Part shown: piece by piece, positions 52,975 through 60,828 of the stretch | Position numbering within the stretch: the first letter of the stretch is position 1 | How the letters are laid out: the number at the start of each line of letters is the position of its first letter | DNA from: Acidaminobacter sp. | GTDB lineage: Bacteria; Bacillota; Clostridia; Peptostreptococcales; Acidaminobacteraceae | Assembly (NCBI RefSeq): GCF_030247605.1 | Contig: NZ_JAOTSB010000003.1 | Coordinates: forward strand, 124,001-188,000 | DNA: 64,000 bases | Reading direction: 5' to 3' | Position numbers and translations under genes: made by a program | The notes under the pieces: model-generated | What the model saw: only the letters and a program-made list of their open reading frames with translations | Told to the model about the DNA's origin: nothing | The model's database searches: none

Positions 52975-52996
52975 TGTAAGTACATGGAAGGAAAAA

Positions 52997-53036
52997 GGCA
53001 GAACAGCGGCCGGCGGCCGCTGTTCTGCCTTTTTTT
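52997..53036. terminator. Bidirectional terminator of the two convergent glycan genes
   Basis: A perfect 15-bp stem (GGCAGAACAGCGGCC at 52997-53011 with its complement at 53015-53029), A tract before and seven T residues after. Confidence 0.95.
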
Positions 53037-53063
53037 GAAACTCGGTGTCTGACACCGAGTTTC
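53037..53063. repeat. 27-bp perfect palindrome of the GTGTC family
   Basis: A 13-base arm GAAACTCGGTGTC and its exact complement flank one central T. It directly follows the terminator T tract. Confidence 0.92.
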
Positions 53064-53072
53064 CTCCTTAAA

Positions 53073-54605
53073 TCACTTCAATTCATACACCGTCGTATAC
53101 CACTCCGGCGTGTGGATATAACGCGCGATCCGGACGCTGTAAGTGTCATTCCGGAAGCGAAGCAATTCACGGCCTCGTTCTGAGAGGAGGGTTTCAAGTT
53201 CCGGCAGCCATTTTGAGACATCACCATAGAGGATGTTCCACTTCGGGTTTCTGGCGATATAGGCCAGCTCATCCGTCACAATAATATAGCGAATATCCCG
53301 GGTTTCGATATAATCAGTTATGGTCAGGTTGTTTTCTTCCAGAAACTCTAAGTTGCGGTAGTCCAGCAGTTCGCCGGGACCGAAGGCATATTCGGTGTTG
53401 AGGTTGCCCAGTACTTTTGAGCCCTCGGGAATTACGGATTTGATCTGGTTCAGATATCCAGTGTAATCGTCCTCAGCCGTCTTTATGACTTCCTGGGTGG
53501 TGCCGTAGACGGAAAAGACAATCATGAGGATCAGCAGCCCATAGCGCCAGGGGACGCCAGCCAATTTTAGGCTATTCAATTTTGATTGTGAACTGAATGT
53601 TTTAAACTGGCCACTTTTTTCGAGGGCGGCGGTCAGAATCAAAATCACCCATGGAAAGGCAAACAGGATCGAGGTGGGATTAAAACGGCCAATAGCCAGC
53701 AAAGCGGCATTTAACACGAGAATCGCGGTGAATCCAACATAGGAGGCACGTTTGTGCTTCGACAGAAGGTCTATGAGGATAATAACCGGAAGCGCAGTGA
53801 GCCACGGGAGAATGTTGGCGTTATAGTAGGTGGCGCTGATTCCGTGATAAAGCTTGAGGTAAAAGTCCCTGAAATTTTCGAGGCGGCTGGCGGCGTCCGC
53901 GGTGACCTCGAGGGTGTCGCCATAGCTGAGATAGTTCGTAAAAAAGTGGGGATCCAGAGCAAGACTGGCTGCTATGATCAGGAACAGGGAGAGGGTGTGG
54001 GTGAGGATGACCATCGGCAGAGCCTTTCTTTTTAGGATGAGGATGATAAAAAACAGGATCCCGGCGGCAATGAAGCCGTTGGGATGCAGCCAGAGCCCGG
54101 CCGCGCTGATGGCGGCACCGGTCCACGGACGGTCTGCGAGCAGGCGTTCCAGGGCCAGAAGCATGAAGAACAGGACGACGATTTCCTGCCGGGCGGTGTG
54201 GCTGGCGTAGACGAATTGCGACGACGCGCCGAGGAGGAGGGCGCCCAGGGAGGCGGTCGCAGCGGAGATATCGAGGCGGATCAGGACACGGCGAAAGGTG
54301 ATCAGGGTCAGGATGCCAAAGAAGAGAGACATGAGCCGCACGGCAAAAATGGAATAGCCCAGGGTGAGGATCCAGGGCATTTGAAGTGTGTGAAATAATA
54401 GTTTGATGGCGTGGGGATTGCGTGGATAGAGGTCGAAAAACGGCTCTGTCACCTGGAATGATTTGAGGGTCATCATTTGGCGGGTCAGGCCGCTGAGCCA
54501 GCTTTCGTCTGAATGAACGAAGGGGAAACGCGTCAGCCATAGGAGGCTGAAGAAGGTGTAAATGGCGATCAGGATGAAAAACCAGTGCTTTCGGAGAAAT
54601 GGCAT
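53073..54605 (-). CDS. Membrane glycosyltransferase, ArnT/PMT-like
   Basis: A 510-residue protein with about 11 hydrophobic segments and a soluble C-terminal region. The first extracytoplasmic loop FPFVHSDESWLSGL carries an acidic pair (DE) as in the GT-C fold enzymes of the ArnT/PMT/GT39-GT83 group, which use a polyprenyl-phosphate sugar. It could use a sugar made by the two upstream convergent genes. Start ATG 54605 follows GGGAGG by 6 bases. A copy of the dispersed word (54009) is read here as Pro-Met-Val. Confidence 0.82.
   Translation of the reverse strand: MPFLRKHWFFILIAIYTFFSLLWLTRFPFVHSDESWLSGLTRQMMTLKSFQVTEPFFDLYPRNPHAIKLLFHTLQMPWILTLGYSIFAVRLMSLFFGILTLITFRRVLIRLDISAATASLGALLLGASSQFVYASHTARQEIVVLFFMLLALERLLADRPWTGAAISAAGLWLHPNGFIAAGILFFIILILKRKALPMVILTHTLSLFLIIAASLALDPHFFTNYLSYGDTLEVTADAASRLENFRDFYLKLYHGISATYYNANILPWLTALPVIILIDLLSKHKRASYVGFTAILVLNAALLAIGRFNPTSILFAFPWVILILTAALEKSGQFKTFSSQSKLNSLKLAGVPWRYGLLILMIVFSVYGTTQEVIKTAEDDYTGYLNQIKSVIPEGSKVLGNLNTEYAFGPGELLDYRNLEFLEENNLTITDYIETRDIRYIIVTDELAYIARNPKWNILYGDVSKWLPELETLLSERGRELLRFRNDTYSVRIARYIHTPEWYTTVYELK
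54009..54019 (+). repeat. Dispersed word GACCATCGGCA, exact copy (coding, Pro-Met-Val frame)
   Basis: In the membrane glycosyltransferase gene; on the coding strand it reads CCG ATG GTC. Confidence 0.8.
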
Positions 54606-54624
54606 TTGACGCCTCCCTTCATTT

Positions 54625-54646
54625 TGTACTCAAAATGTACTCAAAA
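54625..54646. repeat. Two 11-bp direct repeats in the divergent promoter region
   Basis: TGTACTCAAAA occurs twice in tandem at 54625-54635 and 54636-54646, 20 bases before the glycosyltransferase start on the minus strand. It may be a regulator site. A TATAAT at 54748-54753 further right lacks a -35. The rest of the 237-base gap shows nothing. Confidence 0.5.
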
Positions 54647-54842
54647 AGCCCGCTTACATTATAGCATAATGACAAGTCCTTAACGAACTATGATAATTCA
54701 CTATGCAGTATAAGCAGATCTAATATCTAAACGCCTTGACCTTAAGGTATAATGATAGCAGATTCGTTTGTAAAATAATTAACAATCATTTGGCGTGTTT
54801 GACATGTCTCCCTTAAAGGCACGACTCACGCAGGAGGGTATT

Positions 54843-55748
54843 ATGCAGAAACAAACGAAAAAATGGCTGCTCAGTTTGGTACTTGTATTGATGCTGGGTG
54901 CGTTGGCCGCTTGCGCGGGCAGCACGGCCTATACGGAATCTCAGAACATTGTCGAAGCTTCGGCGCTGGCTGACCTGATGGCTCAGGAAGGTGTCGTGGT
55001 GGTGGACGCTCGGGCTGCCGAGGATTACAACAAAGGCCATCTCAAAGGCGCGGTCAATCTGTCGCCGGATGAGCTGAACGGCCAGGGTGCCGTTGCAGGG
55101 ATGCTGGGCACGCCTCAGCAATTCAACCGCGTTATGAGCAAGAGCGGGATCTCACCTGAGTCCACGGTCATTGTTTATGACGGGAATGACGGAATCTTCG
55201 CCTCCAGACTCTGGTGGGCCATGAAGATTTTCGGCCATGAGAATGTTAAGGTTGTCAACGGCGGGGCTTCTGCCATTGTCAACGCAGGGCTTGAGATCAG
55301 CGGCGACGCGACTCAGGTCAACAGCGCTTCCTACAGCTCGAAAGCTCAAGATGGATCACTGATCGCGACTATCGAGGACGTCAAGGACGCTGTGGCGAAC
55401 GGAACTGCGACGATTATTGACGTCAGAACGCCGGCAGAATTTGATGAAGGCGCGATTCCTACCGCTATTCTATACCCGCACACTCAAAACCTCTATTCTG
55501 ATGGCACTTTTAAATCAGCCAGAGATATCTACCTGAACTATAAGGATCTCGGACTTGAAAAAGATGCACCAATTCTTCTCTATTGCAAGTCATCCGTTCG
55601 CGCGACACAAACCATGCTTCTTCTTAAAGAAGCGGGCTACAGCAATGTCAAAGTGTATGACGGCGCTTGGCTCGAGTGGAGCGTTTCAGGAGAAGAGACA
55701 ACATCACCGGCAGGGCCTGTCGAAGCAACTGTACAAGACGCTTCTTAA
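54843..55748 (+). CDS. Two-domain rhodanese lipoprotein, SseA type
   Basis: A 301-residue precursor with lipobox LAACAGS (cysteine at about 22) and two rhodanese domains. The first (about 40-150) has VVVDARAAEDYNKGHLKGAVNL but an aspartate (VYDGNDG) where the active cysteine would be. The second (about 170-285) has the active loop LLYCKSSVRA with catalytic cysteine. This inactive/active order is normal for SseA-type sulfurtransferases, which are usually cytoplasmic; an exported lipidated form is less common. The start is ATG 54843 after AGGAGGG. It is followed by another rhodanese lipoprotein after 45 bases. Confidence 0.92.
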   Translation: MQKQTKKWLLSLVLVLMLGALAACAGSTAYTESQNIVEASALADLMAQEGVVVVDARAAEDYNKGHLKGAVNLSPDELNGQGAVAGMLGTPQQFNRVMSKSGISPESTVIVYDGNDGIFASRLWWAMKIFGHENVKVVNGGASAIVNAGLEISGDATQVNSASYSSKAQDGSLIATIEDVKDAVANGTATIIDVRTPAEFDEGAIPTAILYPHTQNLYSDGTFKSARDIYLNYKDLGLEKDAPILLYCKSSVRATQTMLLLKEAGYSNVKVYDGAWLEWSVSGEETTSPAGPVEATVQDAS

Positions 55749-55793
55749 GGATAGAAAGAGCAACAAACAGTACATACAATTAGGGGGATTAAC

Positions 55794-56756
55794 ATGAAAA
55801 ATCGTTTTAAATGGTTGTCATTGCTCATGATTTTGGTACTTGCCATCAGTGCGAGCGCTTGCTCAAAGCCTGTTGAAGCTCAGGCTCCAATGGAGGCAGC
55901 TCCAACGGAAACACCTGCAGAAGCACCGGCAGAAGCTGATGTCGTCGGCGATCTGGTCAATGGCTATTTTGCTAACATGCCTGCTGATGTCTACAAGATT
56001 TCAGACAAGGATTTCGTAGCGGCAGTCGCTGCTGGCACTGATGCATTCATTCTCGACATTCGTTCTGCTGAAGACTATGGCAAAGGCCACGTCAAGGGTG
56101 CTGTCAACGCGCCTTGGGGTCCTGCAATCGCAGAAAACCTCAAATTCATCCCTGCTGATAAGACAGTTTATGTCTACTGCTATACAGGCCAAACTGCTGG
56201 CCAAGCGGTCAACACGCTGAATGTTGCCGGCTTTGACGCAAAGAGCGTTCACCTTGGCTGGAACATGGGCATTTCCAAAGTAGAAGGCGTTGCTGACATC
56301 ACTGAAACGACCGCTAACGCGTTCCCAACAGTTGAAGCAGCTATCGATCCTGCAGTCCAGGCTGCTATGGATGCTTACTACGGCGGTCTTGCTGCTGTGA
56401 AAGAAACGAAGTACGCTAACTACAAAGTTTCTGAAGATGAACTCAAAGCTATGGTCGATGCGGCTGACGAGAGCATTTACATCCTCGACGTCCGTAAAGC
56501 TGAAGACTTTGCTAAAGGCCACATTGCCGGCGCAGAGAACCTTCCTTTCGGCAAGGGCATGGAAGCAGGCTTCGCTGCACTTCCAATGGATAAAACTGTA
56601 GTCGTCTACTGCTATACTGGCCAAACCGCTGGCCAAGCTGTTGCAGGCATGAGACTTCTCGGCGTTGACGCTGTGTCCCTGAATGGCGGCGCAGGCATGG
56701 AAGCTAACCAGCCTATGGGTTGGGTTAACAAAGGTTTTGAGTTAGTAACAAACTAA
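55794..56756 (+). CDS. Rhodanese lipoprotein with two active duplicated domains
   Basis: A 320-residue precursor with lipobox ISASAC (cysteine at 23) and an acidic Ala/Pro/Glu/Thr linker. Two rhodanese domains (about 60-175 and 205-315) both have an intact cysteine in an identical active-site segment, VYCYTGQTAGQAV or VVYCYTGQTAGQAV. The near-identity of the two loops suggests internal duplication of one domain. The protein would act on the outer face of the membrane with the preceding lipoprotein. A long hairpin terminator follows, so the two genes form an operon. They may work with the YeeE/TusA/TrxR genes at 45-48 kb. Confidence 0.93.
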   Translation: MKNRFKWLSLLMILVLAISASACSKPVEAQAPMEAAPTETPAEAPAEADVVGDLVNGYFANMPADVYKISDKDFVAAVAAGTDAFILDIRSAEDYGKGHVKGAVNAPWGPAIAENLKFIPADKTVYVYCYTGQTAGQAVNTLNVAGFDAKSVHLGWNMGISKVEGVADITETTANAFPTVEAAIDPAVQAAMDAYYGGLAAVKETKYANYKVSEDELKAMVDAADESIYILDVRKAEDFAKGHIAGAENLPFGKGMEAGFAALPMDKTVVVYCYTGQTAGQAVAGMRLLGVDAVSLNGGAGMEANQPMGWVNKGFELVTN

Positions 56757-56763
56757 GACATGC

Positions 56764-56829
56764 ATAAATAAAAGCGGCACCACACAGAAGAGAGCTCACT
56801 CTCGTATGTGTGGTGCCGCTTTTATTTAT
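56764..56829. terminator. Long bidirectional terminator after the rhodanese genes
   Basis: Perfect 23-bp arms (56764-56786 and 56807-56829) contain AAAAGCGGCACCACACA and its complement. It ends the rhodanese operon. Confidence 0.95.
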
Positions 56830-57042
56830 ATAGGGCGCAGCCCGCACCGAAGCGCAGCGACACTCCGAACGCAGTGAGGGGTATTGCGAAGCGAGGGGCA
56901 TGTCTGGAAATGTGAGGGGAAATTAGGTCAAAGCGCAGAAGAGAGCTTGCTCTAGAATATTACAGATCTGTTACCGTCCGCGTCCCCAAACTGAAACCCG
57001 TCCGCGTCCCCAAACTGAAAGACGCTCCATTATCTGGATCGT
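56830..57042. other. Gene-free stretch with a 24-bp repeat pair
   Basis: In the 489-base gap from 56757 to 57245, this part holds two tandem 24-base units at 56976-56999 and 57000-57023. Each starts GTCCGCGTCCCC and continues AAACTGAAA, preceded by TATTACAGATCTGTTAC, related to the lead-ins at 22291 and 49290. The G+C-rich sequence 56831-56900 has no recognisable gene. Confidence 0.8.
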
Positions 57043-57071
57043 TTGACTTTTATCAGGGCCGGTGGTATAGT
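57043..57071 (+). promoter_or_regulatory. Sigma-A promoter of the P-type ATPase
   Basis: TTGACT at 57043-57048 and TATAGT at 57066-57071, 17 bases apart, about 20 bases before the riboswitch. Confidence 0.8.
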
Positions 57072-57090
57072 AAACCTACAAGTGAAAAAA

Positions 57091-57217
57091 CCCACAGAGG
57101 GAGTAACTACCTGCGCGAGGGCGCAGGTTCAAAGTCGTCATGACGGCGCAGGCCCGGCTTTGAATGTTGAATTGTGAGACTCTGCACCCGTTAAAGGACG
57201 TGGTGGGGAGTTTTTTT
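57091..57217 (+). ncRNA. yybP-ykoY family riboswitch (Mn2+), with expression terminator
   Basis: The leader has the conserved landmarks of the yybP-ykoY aptamer. A 5' GGGAGTAAC is followed by a hairpin (CCTGCGCGAGGGCGCAGG). Then come AAAGTCGTCATGACGG and a second arm CCCGGCTTTGAA. The 3' GTGAGACTCTGCACCC pairs with the 5' strand (CAGAG with CTCTG). The same 3' strand ACTCTGCACC (57179-57188) can instead pair with GGTGGGGAGT (57202-57211) before seven T residues to make a terminator. Metal binding would therefore favour read-through. The family responds to Mn2+ and controls metal exporters, fitting the ATPase gene downstream. Confidence 0.8.
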
Positions 57218-57245
57218 GTGCGTATAATCGACAGGAGGAATCCCA

Positions 57246-59906
57246 GTGCTGACAAAAGAAGATCTAAGCAACCAGAAGTTCCACACCCAGGAAGTCGAAT
57301 CCGTCATGGATGCCCTTGGCACCAGCCACAGCGGCCTCACCCAGACGGATGTCGAGGCCCGGCAGGCCCATTACGGCAAAAACGCCCTGGACGAGGGCAA
57401 GAAGAAGAGCATAATCGTAAAATTCCTCGAACAGTTCAAGGACCTCATGATTATTGTTCTGATCATCGCTTCCGTGGTCTCCGGCCTCGTTGGCGAGTGG
57501 ATCGACACCGCCATCATCATGGCCGTCGTCCTCATCAACGCCGTCATGGGCGTGGTCCAGGAGAGCAAGGCCGAGCAGGCCCTCGAAGCCCTCAAGAAAA
57601 TGTCCGCCCAGAGCATCCGCCTGAAGCGCGACGGCAAAATGGTGGAGGTCCCCACCTCCGAAGCGGTGCCCGGCGATCTCCTCTACATAGAGGCAGGAGA
57701 CCTGGTCCCTGCCGATGGTCGCCTGATCGAATCCGCCAGCCTGAAATCCGAGGAATCCGCCCTGACAGGCGAGTCGGTTCCCGTGGAAAAGCACATTGAT
57801 GCCCTGGAGGACGCCGAAGCCGTCATAGGCGACCGCAAGAACATGATCTACTCCGGCTCCAGCATCACTTACGGCCGGGGTGTCGCCGTCATCACCTCCA
57901 CCGGCATGCAGACCGAGGTCGGCAGAATTGCCGAGCAGCTAAACAGCGACATGGACTCCATTACCCCGCTCCAGAAGAAAATGGCGGAGCTCAGCAAGAT
58001 CCTCTCCATAGGCGTCGTGCTCATCGCCGTCCTGATGTTCGTCGTGGGCGTCATGCGGGGACAGGCGTGGTTCGACATGTTCATGACGGCCATCAGCCTC
58101 GCCGTCGCAGCGATTCCGGAAGGACTCCCCGCGGTCATCACCATTGTCCTCTCCATAGGCGTTCAGAAGATGGCAAAGCGCAACGCCATCATCCGCAAGC
58201 TGTCCGCCGTAGAGACCCTGGGCTCCACCCAGATCATCTGCTCGGACAAGACCGGCACGCTGACCCAGAACAAAATGACCGTCACAGAAATTTACACCGG
58301 TCTGACCTCAGTCTCTGCTGAGCAGGCGGATCCCTCAGATGAGGATGTGCGCGCGTTTATCGAAGCCATCGCCCTATGCAATGATTCCAGGAAAGCGGCC
58401 GATGGTACCGCAGATCCCTACATGGGCGATCCCACCGAAACGGCCCTCGTCATCTTTGGCGATAAAAAGAATCTTCAAAAGGAAGATCTGGACAAGACCT
58501 ACCCCCGCGTCGGCGAGCTGCCTTTCGATTCCGGCAGGAAGCTGATGTCCACCATCCACCAGACAGAAAGCGGCCTCAGAATGACCACCAAAGGCGCCCC
58601 GGATGTCCTTCTTGCCCGCTGCACACATTATAAGGAAGACAGCAGTGTCAAACCTTTGACAGAAGAGATCAGGCAGCAGATCGTCAATGCCAACAGCGCC
58701 ATGGCCTCCAAAGCCCTGCGCGTCCTAGCTGCAGCTGAAAAAACGATCCAGAGTGATCCACACTCACTCAAACCGGATACCGATGAACACGACCTGACCT
58801 TCCTCGGCCTGGTAGGGATGATCGATCCACCCAGACCTGAAGCAAAAGCCGCAGTGGAAACTTGTGTCAGAGCGGGGATCCAGCCTATCATGATCACCGG
58901 CGACCATAAAGAGACAGCCGCTGCCATAGCAAAAGAACTCAACATCCTCAAAGAGGGCGATCTGATTATCACCGGCGCTGAACTGTCCGCTATTCCAGCG
59001 GATGAATTTGACAACCATGTGGACCGGTACTCCGTCTATGCGCGTGTGTCACCAGAGCATAAGGTTAGAATCGTCGATGCCTGGCAGAAAAAAGGCAAAA
59101 TCGTTGCCATGACCGGAGACGGCGTCAATGACGCGCCGGCCATCCGCAGCGCGGACATTGGCATAGGCATGGGCATCACCGGTACAGACGTCTCCAAAGG
59201 CGTCTCCAATATGGTGCTGGCGGATGACAACTTTGCCACCATTGTTACGGCCGTGGAAGAGGGACGGAAAATCTACGCGAACATCCGCAAAAGCGTTCAG
59301 TTTCTTCTGACCTGCAACCTTGGCGAGATTGTCACCATTTTCATGGGCACCATGATGGGCTGGAACGTGCTGCTGCCAATCCATATCCTGTGGGTCAACC
59401 TGGTGACGGATTCACTGCCGGCATTGGCTCTGGGTGTTGAAAAAGCTGAGGACGACGTCATGGATCAGCCTCCGAGAGATTCAAACGCCAGCTTCTTCAG
59501 TGAAGGCGTCGGTCACAGCATTCTGTTCAGGGGTGTCATTCAGGGGCTTATCACACTATCGGCTTACTGGTATGGGGAGACCCATTACGACCACGAAATC
59601 GCCATGACCATGGCCTTCGCGACCCTGGGATTAATCCAGCTGGCCCACGCCATGAACACCCGCTCCAATGACAAATCCATATTCAAAATTGGCTTATTCA
59701 GCAACCGTTTCATGAATGGCGCAATTCTTATTGCGACACTCCTTCAGGTCAGCATCATTTTGATCCCTGGTCTGAACACCATGTTCCGGGTAACGCACCT
59801 GAATTTAAGCCAATGGGGCATTGTATTGGCAGCGTCATTATCGATCATTCCAATTGTCGAAGTGATAAAACTGGTCACCCATGTCCTGCGTAAAAAACAA
59901 CACTGA
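57246..59906 (+). CDS. P-type cation-transporting ATPase, type IIA, probable Mn2+/Ca2+ exporter
   Basis: An 886-residue ATPase with actuator motif LTGESVPVEK, phosphorylated D334 in DKTGTLTQNK, nucleotide domain KGAPDVLLARC and hinge GDGVNDAPA. Membrane segment 4 has IPEGLP and segment 6 has NLVTDSLPALALG, the single-site pattern of PMR1-like Ca2+/Mn2+ pumps. Length and the absence of an N-terminal metal domain exclude heavy-metal type I pumps. The start is GTG 57246 behind ACAGGAGG. The upstream yybP-ykoY riboswitch argues that the physiological cargo is Mn2+, as in Lactococcus YoaB-type pumps. An exact copy of the dispersed word (57710) coincides with the conserved PADGR. Confidence 0.94.
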   Translation: MLTKEDLSNQKFHTQEVESVMDALGTSHSGLTQTDVEARQAHYGKNALDEGKKKSIIVKFLEQFKDLMIIVLIIASVVSGLVGEWIDTAIIMAVVLINAVMGVVQESKAEQALEALKKMSAQSIRLKRDGKMVEVPTSEAVPGDLLYIEAGDLVPADGRLIESASLKSEESALTGESVPVEKHIDALEDAEAVIGDRKNMIYSGSSITYGRGVAVITSTGMQTEVGRIAEQLNSDMDSITPLQKKMAELSKILSIGVVLIAVLMFVVGVMRGQAWFDMFMTAISLAVAAIPEGLPAVITIVLSIGVQKMAKRNAIIRKLSAVETLGSTQIICSDKTGTLTQNKMTVTEIYTGLTSVSAEQADPSDEDVRAFIEAIALCNDSRKAADGTADPYMGDPTETALVIFGDKKNLQKEDLDKTYPRVGELPFDSGRKLMSTIHQTESGLRMTTKGAPDVLLARCTHYKEDSSVKPLTEEIRQQIVNANSAMASKALRVLAAAEKTIQSDPHSLKPDTDEHDLTFLGLVGMIDPPRPEAKAAVETCVRAGIQPIMITGDHKETAAAIAKELNILKEGDLIITGAELSAIPADEFDNHVDRYSVYARVSPEHKVRIVDAWQKKGKIVAMTGDGVNDAPAIRSADIGIGMGITGTDVSKGVSNMVLADDNFATIVTAVEEGRKIYANIRKSVQFLLTCNLGEIVTIFMGTMMGWNVLLPIHILWVNLVTDSLPALALGVEKAEDDVMDQPPRDSNASFFSEGVGHSILFRGVIQGLITLSAYWYGETHYDHEIAMTMAFATLGLIQLAHAMNTRSNDKSIFKIGLFSNRFMNGAILIATLLQVSIILIPGLNTMFRVTHLNLSQWGIVLAASLSIIPIVEVIKLVTHVLRKKQH
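57710..57720 (-). repeat. Dispersed word, exact copy (coding, Pro-Ala-Asp-Gly frame)
   Basis: TGCCGATGGTC in the P-type ATPase gene. Here the protein sequence (PADGR) is itself conserved in the family, so this copy is weaker evidence than the others. Confidence 0.7.
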
Positions 59907-59921
59907 AAATGTGTTAAGACG

Positions 59922-59930
59922 TGGTATAAT
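59922..59930 (+). promoter_or_regulatory. Extended -10 promoter of cvfB
   Basis: TGG precedes a consensus TATAAT at 59925-59930, 36 bases before the cvfB start; no strong -35. Confidence 0.55.
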
Positions 59931-59966
59931 CATACGAGAAGCACTGTGAGCCTTTAGGAGGTCCAA

Positions 59967-60827
59967 ATGATCAGACTTGGAGAAATTCAGACACTGAAAA
60001 CCATAAACAAAACCCCGCAGGGTATTTATCTCAACGAGCCGGAACCAGGCCCGGAGGAAGTCGCGGATGTACTGCTGCCAAAGAAATTTGTGCCTGAAGA
60101 TCTCGAAGAAGGTCAATTGATCGAGGTCTTCGTCTATAGGGATTCAGAGGATCGTATGGTCGCGACTACCAGAACGCCCCTCATCAAAATGGGCGAGATC
60201 GCCTGGCTGAAAGTGGTGGATATGACCACCCGCGGCGCTTTTTTGGACTGGGGACTCGAGCGGGATCTGTTCCTGCCGACCAAAGAATCCACAGCACCGG
60301 TCAAGAAGGGGCAGAAGTGCCTGGTTGGTCTCTACGTGGACCGTACCGGCCGACTTTGTGCGACTATGAATTTGTACCGGCTGCTGGATCACAACGCGCC
60401 ATACCAGCTCGAGGAGTGGGTAGAAGGTACAATCTATGATTTGAAAGACGGCTTCGGAGCCTTTGTGGCTGTGGATGACCGCTTTAGCGGCTTGATCCGT
60501 GAGCGCGAAATTACCACGCCTTTAACGATTGGTACAACGGTGAAAGCCCGCGTCATTGAAGTGCGAGAAGACGGCAAGCTGACACTGAGCCTGAGAGACA
60601 AGGCCCATAAGATGATTGACGGCGACGCCACCAAGCTTCACGAGGCTTTGATCAAAGCAGGCGGCACCTTGATGCTGGATGACCATTCGGATCCAAATGA
60701 AATCAAAGCGATCCTGGGCATGAGTAAGAAGGCCTTCAAACGCGCCGTAGGGAGACTGCTTCGGGATGGGATCATCGAGAAGACGGAGCGCCACACGCAG
60801 CTGAAGAAAACGGATGGGGCGGAATAA
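59967..60827 (+). CDS. cvfB: CvfB-like S1-domain RNA-binding protein
   Basis: A 286-residue protein with S1-like RNA-binding domains (about 3-60, 65-140 with AFLDWGLERDLFLP, and 145-215 with GAFVAVDDRFSGLIREREI) and a C-terminal winged helix (KAILGMSKKAFKRAVGRLLRDGIIE). This is the layout of Staphylococcus aureus CvfB, an RNA-binding regulator of virulence and metabolism. The start ATG follows AGGAGG. It is monocistronic, with an extended -10 promoter upstream and a terminator downstream that is preceded by a copy of the dispersed word. Confidence 0.92.
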   Translation: MIRLGEIQTLKTINKTPQGIYLNEPEPGPEEVADVLLPKKFVPEDLEEGQLIEVFVYRDSEDRMVATTRTPLIKMGEIAWLKVVDMTTRGAFLDWGLERDLFLPTKESTAPVKKGQKCLVGLYVDRTGRLCATMNLYRLLDHNAPYQLEEWVEGTIYDLKDGFGAFVAVDDRFSGLIREREITTPLTIGTTVKARVIEVREDGKLTLSLRDKAHKMIDGDATKLHEALIKAGGTLMLDDHSDPNEIKAILGMSKKAFKRAVGRLLRDGIIEKTERHTQLKKTDGAE

Positions 60828-60828
60828 A

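Noticed and set aside
56831..56905. Possible structured RNA or gene in the G+C-rich stretch after the rhodanese operon
   Set aside because: Short GAAGCG/GCAGCG repeats are present but no stable fold or open frame can be supported by eye.
57710..57720. Use of this word copy as evidence for DNA-level selection
   Set aside because: The encoded PADGR is conserved in P-type ATPases, so the bases could follow from the protein; the other copies do not have this problem.
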